A stretch of 64,000 nt of DNA from Mycoplasma zalophidermidis (GTDB lineage Bacteria > Bacillota_I > Bacilli_A > Mycoplasmatales > Metamycoplasmataceae): the NCBI RefSeq assembly GCF_018913985.1, contig NZ_JAHMHK010000003.1:30580-94579 (forward strand), given 5' to 3'. The translations under genes were made by a program, and so were the position numbers. The notes below the pieces were generated by a model. That model was not told where the DNA came from and did not search any database. It was given only the letters and a program-made list of their open reading frames with translations. This document shows, one piece after another, positions 55,701-64,000 of this stretch. The stretch's first letter is position 1; each line of letters begins with the position of its first letter.

Positions 55701-58079
55701 AAATCATTTGTAATTTCACTATCAAAAAATACTGATTTAATAGAAATAATCTCTAATATTATTTATATTGAATTAAATAAACACCAACCTTTAGGGGAAA
55801 ATATTCAACTCCAACAGATTACTCAGCTTATGACAGCTTTATTTAGGGATATTGAACCATGAAATGATAAGATAAAATTGATAGATTATATAGTTGAAGA
55901 CTTAGTTGACAATTTGGAGATAAATGGTATTAATCTAGATATCAATAATTTGACAAATTCAATTGTAAAACGTATATTTGACAAAACACAACCAGAGGAA
56001 TCAACACTTAAATTAATCAAAATATTTACTGAATCTAATATCATTGGTCAAAACCGTGATGTCATTAAACAATTGGTTACAAATGGATTAAATTTTGCTT
56101 CAAAAAATATGGATATTGCTGGTTCTATTTATGCAAAATTACCATCAAAAACTATTGATGATATTTCTAAATATATGACCAAAGAAGATTTTAAAATTGT
56201 GATTAACGATACAATTGAAAAATCGAAGTCAGATATTTCAATATTGCTTGACACAATTATTGATTCTGCGTCAAACAACCACGAATCATTGCAAAAAGCA
56301 ACATCATTTAGAGATTTAATTAACTTATTATTTACACCTTCCGAAAATGAGAAAATTATTGCTCAAGCCTTAGAAAGAATTATTGTCAATGCTATTTCTC
56401 ACCCTAATATATTCAGTTTATTGAAAGGATTATGATCTGAAAATATTAAACCGTATGGTGTAAATTCTGATGATGCAGCAAATACCAAGTTCGCTAAAGA
56501 CTTGTTTAATGAATTGCCTAAACTTATTAAGGAAATAGGATTAATCGAAAAGGTTATTAAGTCGATTTCTCAGTCAGCAAAAAATAACGATTCTACTCAA
56601 CTGCTTATTGAAAATATTGGCAAAGACATAATAAATGGACTACATTTAACGGATTATAAATTAGCACAAATAATTTTAAAATCAGATACATTGGTTCAAA
56701 ATAAACAAACTCTAAAAGAGGACATTCTAACAATAGTTAATAAAATAACAACTGATGATACATTGACTGAAAAATTTGTAGTTGATTTCAAATTAGATTC
56801 TGCATTGACTAAACTAGGCGTCACTCAGCAATCAGCAGTAAAAACCTTACAGAGCGCATTCAAATCACAGGAATTAAAAAATATTTTAGAAGCATTTTTG
56901 AATGAATTATTCAATAATAACGAAAAATATGCCTCATTAGAATCATGGCCTAATGCATTAGGCGAATTCTTTAGATCATCGAATGCTACAACAATTAGAG
57001 ATAGTTTAAAACATTGAATAAGAGAAATCTTCACAAATAATGAAGATGTGTCTAACGCATTAGGAAAAGGGTTAGCCAAACTAATGCGTTCGAACGGATT
57101 TAACTTCGCTGAAGAAAAAGACCATATTGTTCAAGATTTTATTAAATCTTTTGCAAAACAAGCTGTAAACACAAAAATTCTTGATGATATTGTCGATTCA
57201 TTATTCTCTAAACTTAAAGAAATAGATAAGCACGAACTTTCTAAATTCCCTGAACTTATCCAAAACGCTTTTAAAGAAGGGGCGATGAAATTTATCTCCA
57301 GTGATGGTGTAGTTATGCTAAGTAAAATATTTGAAAATAAAGATGTTTTTAAATCAATATTTTCAAACTTAGATACGAAAGCATATTCAGATTTTATTAA
57401 TTTATTATTTGAATCTTCCCCAGCTGATTTTAATAAAGGTATATACGCAATTATGTTTGCTAAACCTAATGAATCAAGCAACTTCAATGCTTCGAGTGGA
57501 ATATCTGGAATAATTAAAGGAGAGTTTGGAGCATTTATTGAAATATTCGTATCACCTTTAGTTGATCAATTCTTTAAAGAGTTAAATGAAAGTCAAAAAT
57601 ACACCGATATTAATGAACTAAAGAAAAATACTCAGGCCTACCATAGTATTTGACGTTTTTATGCATTTCTAAGTCAAATTCTTTACACAAATTCTCCGGG
57701 TGGATTATTCTGAAACAGAACTGGTTTAACAGCTGAGGCATTCACGATGGAAGGTTTTATAGCTGCTTTCAAAAATAAAATTTCAAAATACCCTAATTTA
57801 CTTGATAAGTATTCAAACAATTTAAGGATAATTGGTTTTGCCAACAAAACAACACCTTTATCCTACTATATATCAGGACAGCAATTATTGTCTAGCTGAT
57901 TAGGAACATATAATTCGAGATCAGGCGGACTAAGCAGTACATTCTATGGACGTGACCACACATTGGTTTATATTTATTATGGAAATAATAAAGATTCAAA
58001 ATACAATAATACCAAAACATTCAAACAAGTTTTACTTGAAGATATGTTAAAAGGATACCAACCCACCGAAACAAAATAA
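52701..58079 (+). CDS. Giant SGNH/GDSL hydrolase with repetitive helical C-terminus
   Basis: Predicted surface esterase or lipase. The 1,792-residue protein begins with a basic segment and one hydrophobic helix (residues 9-30) without lipobox Cys. The SGNH domain follows: YLAMGDSITAGF (nucleophile Ser101), the GVSYPAYLANFF region, SLGANDFLHA (Asn near 211) and LFDIHPGEKGY (His near 356, one residue closer to the Asp than in the textbook DxxH). From about residue 380 on, 1,400 residues are helical, Lys/Asn/Ile-rich and repetitive, with at least three 55-residue repeats. Ends with a polar YISGQQLLSSWLG segment. Many UGA-Trp codons. Transcribed alone; GGAG ribosome site. Confidence 0.9.
54636..57060 (+). 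repeat. Repeated helical units inside the SGNH hydrolase
   Basis: Protein-level repeats start near 54636 (IIEDSPNFSKAKSFKELW), 55299 (IIEDVTQINSDKLAAATSLF) and 56256 (IIDSASNNHESLQKATSFRD), with a weaker fourth near 56892 (NNEKYASLESWPNALGEFF). Each runs about 55 residues and ends in a pattern like I-x-P-x-x-x-x-L. Not visible as DNA repeats. Confidence 0.55.
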
Positions 58080-58107
58080 CTCTTTAACTAGGTTATTTTG
58101 TTTTTTT
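58073..58107 (+). terminator. Terminator overlapping the hydrolase stop
   Basis: AAAATAAC and GTTATTTT pair around TCTTTAACTAG, with GTTTTTTT following. Confidence 0.85.
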
Positions 58108-58215
58108 CGGAAAATTTATATTTTTATGAAAAAATAATTACAAAACTTCTGTTTAATTGAATTAAATTGTATTTATATGTTAAAATTAAAATCACATATG
58201 CAATAGGAGGTTATC

Positions 58216-58449
58216 ATGGGTCTTACTGGATGAATATTAACAGTAATTTTTTGCTCAATAGCAATGGGTTGCGTTGGAGGATTTATTGGCTTTTTTATTG
58301 CTCGTAGTAAAATCCAAAAACAAATTAAAGAAAACCCTCCAATTACTGAAAAAATGGTTAGAGCGATGTTTCTACAAATGGGTAGAAAAGCTTCTGAACA
58401 ACAAGTCAGAAATGTTATGCGTTCAATCTACGCCGCTAAAGATAACTAG
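58216..58449 (+). CDS. YneF/UPF0154-family small membrane protein
   Basis: Single-helix membrane protein of unknown role found across Firmicutes and mollicutes. The 77-residue product has a membrane helix (ILTVIFCSIAMGCVGGFIGF) near residues 7-26, then IARSKIQKQIKENPPITEKM and MFLQMGRKASEQQVRNVM, the family signature ENPPI...M-R-M-F-x-Q-M-G-R-x-x-S. One UGA-Trp is at residue 6. Ribosome site AATAGGAGG. Single-gene unit. Confidence 0.9.
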
Positions 58450-58474
58450 ATACAGATTGCTCTGTATCTTTTTT
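58449..58474 (+). terminator. Terminator after the YneF-like gene
   Basis: GATACAG and CTGTATC pair around ATTGCT with a T6 tail. Confidence 0.9.
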
Positions 58475-58624
58475 ATTTAGTAGATTTAAAAATATTATTG
58501 TATAATAAGCAAGATTAACATATAACCATGTAACTTTTATATATTTTTTTAAATAATTTAGTAATAATAACTCCCTTATAAAGTACTTAGGGAATTTTAA
58601 CGTTATATTAATAATAGGAGCAAA

Positions 58625-60691
58625 ATGAAAAAAATAACAAAACTATCACTAGTATTTACCAGTTTTTCAGCATCTGTTTTACCACTTGTATCAGCCGCAT
58701 GCAATAATGGCAATTCAAATCAGATTAAACCAAATACTGGTACTCAAGAAAGCGACCAAAGCGCAAATAACAATCAATTAACTATTGACACAAATCTAAA
58801 TTCACTGGGTAAAACAATGAACGCCTTAGAAATTAAAGAGCGTTTAGATTTAATGCTTGAAAGCGGAAAATCTAATGAAGAAATAATCAACTATATTAAT
58901 TTATTTACTATTAAACCAATCAATGTACCCACTAGATCCTCACTTACTTATTTAAATGCCGAAACAACAGGAAAAGGTGATTTAATTTTAAATTTCAAAT
59001 TAAAACAAGATAAAACCAAATCTGAAACTATTTCTAAAAAGTACACAAATTTTGAGTTATATAACGAAAAAAGCGGTGAATCGGGAAAAATTAGTGGCGG
59101 AATAGCTCAAGTCGGAGATTTAAAAATAAACACTGATGTCAATAGAAACGGGAGAAAAATTGGTGCAATGGAATTTAAAACTAAATTCGACGAACAATTT
59201 GATTCTGTTAATGGTGATGCAACAAAAATTTTAGACTGAATGAAACAATATATTGACATCGAAGGAGATTATTCCAAAAATTCAAAATGAGTATATACAG
59301 TTCATAAATCAACACACCATCATGGAGATTATAATTTGCACGCATATATTAGTGCAAGAGATAGAATTACTGGTCGAGTTTACAGAGCGTTTGACGGCGA
59401 CGGAAACCCAGGTATAACTTTTTTAGGATGGAATAAAGTTAAAAAAATTGGGAATATTTTTATGGAAGAAATTTCAAATGTCTCACTAGAAGGTACAAAA
59501 ATTAAAGCAGACCAAGTCGCAAAAGAAATCAACTCAGCATCGACAATCGATGAAAAATTAAACATTATTAAAAAATACAGCACAGAATCATTTGATGAAT
59601 ACTTTAAAGGTGATAATACCCAAGTTGACTACCAAATAAAAGCTGAAGAAAATAGCACAGATATTAACCAATTACATTTAATTTTCAATGTTAAAGGGAA
59701 GGCAGAACACGAATTCAACATTGAAAAAGAAACTAAAATAACATTGAATCGTTTCTTTACCAATCTAAAAGTGGGTGATTATACAATCAACACAGCTGAC
59801 AGCAATTTTAAACACCACGCTAATGAATTGTTGGCTTGAATAGGCGGAAAACAAAACAACGTACATCCAAAAGAAATTCAATTAAAAGAATATTCAGACC
59901 AAATTATGACTATTTTCAATAGTGACAAATATACAGATTACGGCAAAAAAGTTGGAGTAGCTATCGATTTAATTGAAGATTTGGTTTTCGATTTACAAGA
60001 CAAGTGAGAAGAATTAGATAATTATAAAAATATTTTAACCGAAGATGAAAAAGCATCTGTAACTAAAATGTTCAATAATTATGATTATGTTAAAAAAATT
60101 CGCATAAATGGTACACTTTCTAAAAAAGCTAATGAAATTGGTGAATTAACTGATCCGATTAAACAAAAACAAGGATTTCAAGAACTTGCAAAATTAATGA
60201 AAACACAATTGTTAAACGGATGATCTCTTTGTTTAAAAATGATATTAAGTGGGGCTGAAAAAAGAGCTTCTGAATATACTAAAAATAATATTAAACACAT
60301 AATTTTAGAAAGAATGATCGACAAATCAAAAGAAATGATTGCAAATCAAAAGTATGATTATATTAATTACCAAAATATAATGGAAAATATCAACTACGAA
60401 TTAGATAATTTTAAATTTGGTGACCTTGAAAATCTTAATTTCGAACAATTAGTTGAAGTTATGAGAAATATCTTGGAATATTCAATTACCAAGGATTCAA
60501 CAAATGATAACTTTACTTACGAAATAGACAGGAATGCACATGCACCTAAAGTAAAAGACCATACAAATTCAGCAACAGGTGCTAAAGATTTTTCAGTTTT
60601 AACACTAACAATAAACGTAACTAATAAGAAAAATAATTCTGTTGAACCAATAACATTTAACATAATTTTTAAACACTCGGAGAATTGATAA
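58625..60691 (+). CDS. Surface lipoprotein with tandem lipoprotein_17-like domains
   Basis: Not a named gene. The 688-residue product has a lipoprotein signal ending LVSAAC (Cys26) and an N/Q/S linker, then repeated units of about 90-115 residues starting near 58 (LNSLGKTMNALEIKERLD), 168 (VNRNGRKIGAMEFKTKFDEQ) and 284 (VSLEGTKIKADQVAKEI), with weaker ones later; strand-rich parts end in FNIIF-like words. A His cluster STHHHGDYNLHAY lies at residues 229-240. I infer adhesin-like or substrate-binding use. TAATAGGAG ribosome site. The next lipoprotein starts 1 nt after its stop, so they are one operon. Confidence 0.85.
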
Positions 60692-60692
60692 T

Positions 60693-61706
60693 ATGAAGCA
60701 AAAATTTAAATTCTTTGTAGGGTTGTTATCTCCAATTTTACCAGCTACAATGCTAACAGCTGCTTGTTCTCAAACAAGTAAACAAAATAGTGATTTAAAA
60801 CAAAACTCCCATCAAAATTTGGAATTAACAGAAACTCAAAAAATTAAAAAAATATTTGCCGAATTTATTGAAATTATCAACAAAATCAAACAAAAATTTG
60901 GTTCAAACCAAGAACAATTTTTAAACAAGAATACTCGTTTTTCTAAGTTCAGTAGCGAATTTAGTTTGTTAAATAATAAAGATGATTCAGAATCTGTTTT
61001 ATTATTAATTAAAAAATTTTCTGACATTACAACTGTCGGTAATTATATTTTGGCCAAAAATGAATATGCGAATTGGTCACACGATCATAAAGATTTATAT
61101 GAAGAATGATTTGAATCTAATGCTGGTGTAGAATTAGTTAAAAATTCCCTAGGAATTATTGACGATGCCAAAATTCAAATCCAGACTAATACTAAAAAAA
61201 TTTCCTTGGAAAATAATGCAAATTCAATTTGGGCTTTTGAAGACTATTTAAATGACCTTGGTAACAAAAATTTTGAAGATAAGACGATTCAAGAAAAATT
61301 AACTAGATTAAAAAACTTTTTTAATGACTATATTTACAACAATGATAAATGAGATGAGGACCAACACGACTCACTACATAATAAAGAAAATCATAGTTCA
61401 GACAATCATACCCACACCCATTCACACGCAACCTTGAATATAACTTTGAATTCAATCAGACAAAATAAAGAATTTGTTGAAGAATTCGTAAAAGTCTTAA
61501 ACCTTAGAAAAGATTTCGAAAAATTATCAGACCAAAAGAAACGTGAATATTGACTAACTAATTTATTTGATAAAATCAAATTTGATAAAGAAAATCTTTT
61601 AAAAATTGCTAATGAAGCTGAACAAGAATTAGAACTTCAGAGACAATTAGCAATTAAAGCTCTTGATAAAATCAAAGCAATTGAAAATATAATAAATCCT
61701 AGTTAA
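60693..61706 (+). CDS. Lipoprotein with His-rich metal-binding stretch
   Basis: Not a named gene. The 337-residue product has a lipoprotein signal ending MLTAAC (Cys25) and a helical Lys/Glu/Asn-rich body. The key feature is DEDQHDSLHNKENHSSDNHT followed by HTHSHATLNI near residues 228-257, with WSHDHKDLYEEW upstream; such Asp/His runs bind zinc or similar metals, as in ZnuA-type loops. Overlaps no gene but starts 1 nt after the upstream lipoprotein, which has its own HHH motif. Role in metal capture is inference. Confidence 0.82.
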
Positions 61707-61712
61707 TAACTT

Positions 61713-61738
61713 ATCACACCATCGGGTGTGATTTTATT
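61713..61738 (+). terminator. Terminator after the lipoprotein pair
   Basis: ATCACACC and GGTGTGAT pair around ATCG, followed by TTTATTTAT, 7 nt past the stop. Confidence 0.85.
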
Positions 61739-62154
61739 TATAAAATCCATTAAATAAATCAAGTTGTAAATAAATTATTATTGACTTAATAAAAAATTAT
61801 TTTTAACGACTAATTTTATCTGTTTTTAATTAGGAATTAGAATTTACTGGATTTAAATATTTTTTAACTCAATTAATAATGGAAAATTACGATTAACACT
61901 TAAATAGATTTATTTATATACTGTTGTGAGTTTCAATTTAAGTCTATAAAATAGAATGTTGCGTAATTGATTTTAATTTAATGGAATTTTGACCTATTTT
62001 CTGAAACAAATAAAATTAATCATCAAAGATTAAATTTATGCAAATTTAGCTGAAACAACAACAAACACTGATTTTTATTCAAAAAAATACTCGGATTAGC
62101 TTTTTTTGGTTAATTTGGTAAATTTAGTACAGACAAATAAATGAAGAGCATATT
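61739..62154 (+). other. Non-coding AT-rich gap
   Basis: No open frame of note, no tRNA and no repeat array in these 416 nt. The last 100 nt must hold the old promoter of the pseudogene downstream; no clean TATAAT or ribosome site stands out, fitting a silent gene. Confidence 0.5.
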
Positions 62155-63624
62155 ATGAAAATGAAATTAATTAATTTACTATTGGGGGTTGCTATCGACA
62201 GCTTTAGCAACCGGAGTTTCAGTAAGCCAATCCAATAATTTTGCGTTGAATAAAAATGATTTCAAAAATAAAAAAAGTTATGAATTTTCTATCAAAGATT
62301 TCGACGTTATATTTTCTGGAAAACGTATTGATAATAACAACATTTTTATAAAACACCGTGAAACCAAAAAAAAGATAAAGACGGTAACCCAATCAGTTAC
62401 ATTATTATCAAAGTTGAAACAGAAAAAAACAGTAAGAAATTCACTGGTGAATTCAAAATTGAGAAATTCAGAACATCAAAAGATGATTTAGAAAGTAGTA
62501 ATCTAACTATAGATGGCGATTAATCAAAAACACCTCAATAATTCACAGATTCTATTAATACTAATAAAACACGCCTAAGCTAAATAATTTACGTAACGTT
62601 GTTATTTACAATGTTACTTTTTCTGATGCAAAAGTTAGTCAAGATGGTGTAGATGTACCGGTTACTATTACTGACAAGAACGATCAAAATGACAGTTTTT
62701 CTGCCGTGGTAACAATTAATAAAAATGAATTTAAAAATATTGAAAAATTAATAAAAGTTATTACCGATGCTGATGATACCAAGAAAAAAATTGACTCAAT
62801 TACTGGTGAAGATAGTAAAAAATTAAAGATAATCCTAATTCAACTCAAGATGAAATCAATGATGCTAAAGACAAAGCTAAAAAAGTTGTAGAAACTGTTG
62901 AAATAAAGCTGATGCTACTGATTTTTCAAATTCAATTAATAATGCAACAGATACTGCAAAAATTATCGCTAACAATTAAAAAGCTGATAAAGATATAAAA
63001 TACATTTTAGATACCGAAGCAGACTTAAATAAAGCTATTGTCGCGACCAAAAAAATAAAAAATAAGGAACATGTTACACAACAGGAAATTAACGAGGCTA
63101 AGAAAAATATTGTAGACGCTAATAACAAAGCAAAAGAAGCAATTAAAAACTTCCAGTACTGAATTAAATTAAAAAATAGTGTAGACGAAGCAACAAAAAC
63201 AAAAGAAATAAAAATCACTGGCACACCAAAAACATGAGATTTTGTTGTGTCAGCGAAAGAAAGACTTGAATCAAAATTAGTCGATGCTAACACATATCTA
63301 AAACTTCCTGACACTCCGTCATTTATGGTATATACGGTAGCTAGAGATTTAGAAGATGCTAATGAAACAACGTTACTACAATTAGAAGACATAAATAATG
63401 GAATAAAAAGAAACGATTTAAATTCAGAAATTATTGAAGCGGAGAAAACCGCAAAATTATTAGGTTATGTTAAAGGCGAATATTAATATTATCCAGATTA
63501 CAAAACAATTTTAGCTAAAATAAATAACTACTTAAAGATTGCAAAAGTAGTAGCCAACAATAATGATGCAAACTACGATTTACTAGTTTCAACTAAAAAA
63601 ATCGTTGAATGCGTAAAAAATTAG
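62155..63624 (+). pseudogene. Decayed surface-protein gene with frameshifts and stops
   Basis: ATG 62155 opens MKMKLINLLLG, a signal peptide. A five-G run at 62184-62188 shifts the frame; with four G it would read on into LLSTALATGVSVSQSNNF. An eight-A run at 62366-62373 shifts back to DKDGNPISYIIIKVETEKNS. Stops TAA at 62521, 62977 and 63484 and TAG at 63622 interrupt the frame. Further shifts lie near 62820 and 62900. Conceptual product: secreted coiled-coil protein (INDAKDKAKKVVETVE, NEAKKNIVDANNKAKEAIKN). The 62980-63486 part is the longest intact piece. Confidence 0.8.
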
Positions 63625-63629
63625 TGTGT

Positions 63630-63659
63630 AAAAAGCTGCAACTTACTTGCATCTTTTTT
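63630..63659 (+). terminator. Terminator-like hairpin after the pseudogene
   Basis: AAAAAGCTGCAA and TTGCATCTTTTT pair over 12 bases with one mismatch around CTTAC. The T run forms part of the stem. Confidence 0.65.
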
Positions 63660-63660
63660 G

Positions 63661-64000
63661 ATTTTAAAAAAAATTAGAAATAGTACTAGTGTAAATATTA
63701 CTAATGAAGCAGAATTTGTTAATGACGAAAACGATAATAAAATTCTTTATGATTTAAGTTTGATTGTGAAATGAGTTTTTAAATATAGTGAAAATGATTT
63801 AAGTAATTTAAGAAATAAAATCATTAAAAATATTTCTGATTTTTTATATCAGAAATATAAATTAGAATATAAGATAGACTATCAATTTAATTTCGAAGAA
63901 ATAGATAAACTTGTAAGAAATATCACTTCCCAAAAAAATGTAGAATTAGAAGATATATTATTTATTTATCCAGTAGAAAATGTCTCGAAAAATAAAGGTA
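63661..64000 (+). pseudogene. Start-less coding fragment running off the window
   Basis: From 63625 the pseudogene's last frame stays open to the window end. It reads NITNEAEFVNDENDNKILYD and, through one UGA-Trp, WVFKYSENDLSNLRNKIIKN. There is no ATG or ribosome site at its head. It may be the 3' part of the decayed gene or of another broken surface gene. No family recognised. Confidence 0.5.

Noticed and set aside
61900..61960. CRISPR-like repeat (GTTGTGAGTTTCAATTTAAG)
   Set aside because: Single copy with no spacer-repeat pattern and no cas genes in the window.

Overview
The window is chromosomal DNA of a mollicute (mycoplasma). The DNA is very AT-rich. Most long genes can only be read end to end if UGA codes for tryptophan (genetic code 4), for example leuS, secY, pcrA and the 1,792-residue hydrolase at 52701-58079. 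The gene set also fits a wall-less parasite: pta-ackA, an ECF vitamin/base transporter, surface lipoproteins, a membrane nuclease, the CdaM type of c-di-AMP synthase, and no biosynthetic pathways. Gene content and protein style suggest the hominis/synoviae side of the family (Metamycoplasma/Mycoplasmopsis). I cannot name the species. All CDS coordinates below were re-derived with UGA as Trp.

Layout. 1-2850 (minus): pyk, a thermonuclease lipoprotein with a premature stop, and whiA (cut by the window edge). 2957-7749 (minus): pta-ackA-coaD-ysxC plus a membrane-anchored surface-like protein, closed by a terminator. 7914-11312 (minus): valS-folD. 11490-13919 (minus): an OppF-like ABC protein that has lost its nucleotide-binding motifs. 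14045-19662 (minus): secY-adk, then map-infA-rpmJ-rpsM-rpsK-rpoA-rplQ. 19774-21732 (minus): transketolase. 21971-24611 (plus): ecfA1-ecfA2-ecfT. 24630-25436 (minus): alpha/beta hydrolase. 25530-41185 (plus): ligA-tpiA, pgk, upp-ECF S component-leuS, lon-M13 peptidase, rpsB-tsf, and an orphan gene. 41223-49067 (minus): asnS-glycosyltransferase-RDD protein-pcrA-a membrane protein resembling GGDEF/EAL proteins-degV. 49290-51629 (minus): small membrane protein-cdaA-mgtE. 51823-64000 (plus): dCMP deaminase, a giant SGNH hydrolase, a YneF-like protein, two lipoproteins, and a decayed surface-protein gene.

How the genes work together. Glycolysis (tpiA, pgk, pyk) feeds acetyl-phosphate production and ATP synthesis by Pta-AckA. 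CoaD makes the CoA that Pta releases. Upp salvages uracil, and the S component translationally coupled to it is a candidate uracil-uptake subunit served by the EcfAA'T motor. Lon sits behind a CIRCE-like operator, pointing to heat-shock control. CdaA and MgtE share a transcript, linking c-di-AMP to Mg2+ homeostasis.

The most interesting signals are: a nested hairpin leader before rpsB; the uracil-linked ECF S component; the degenerate GGDEF/EAL-like membrane protein; the motif-less OppF-like protein; a LeuRS whose editing domain is degenerate; and recent gene decay (nuclease nonsense codon, multiply broken surface gene). No tRNA, rRNA, CRISPR array or insertion sequence was seen.
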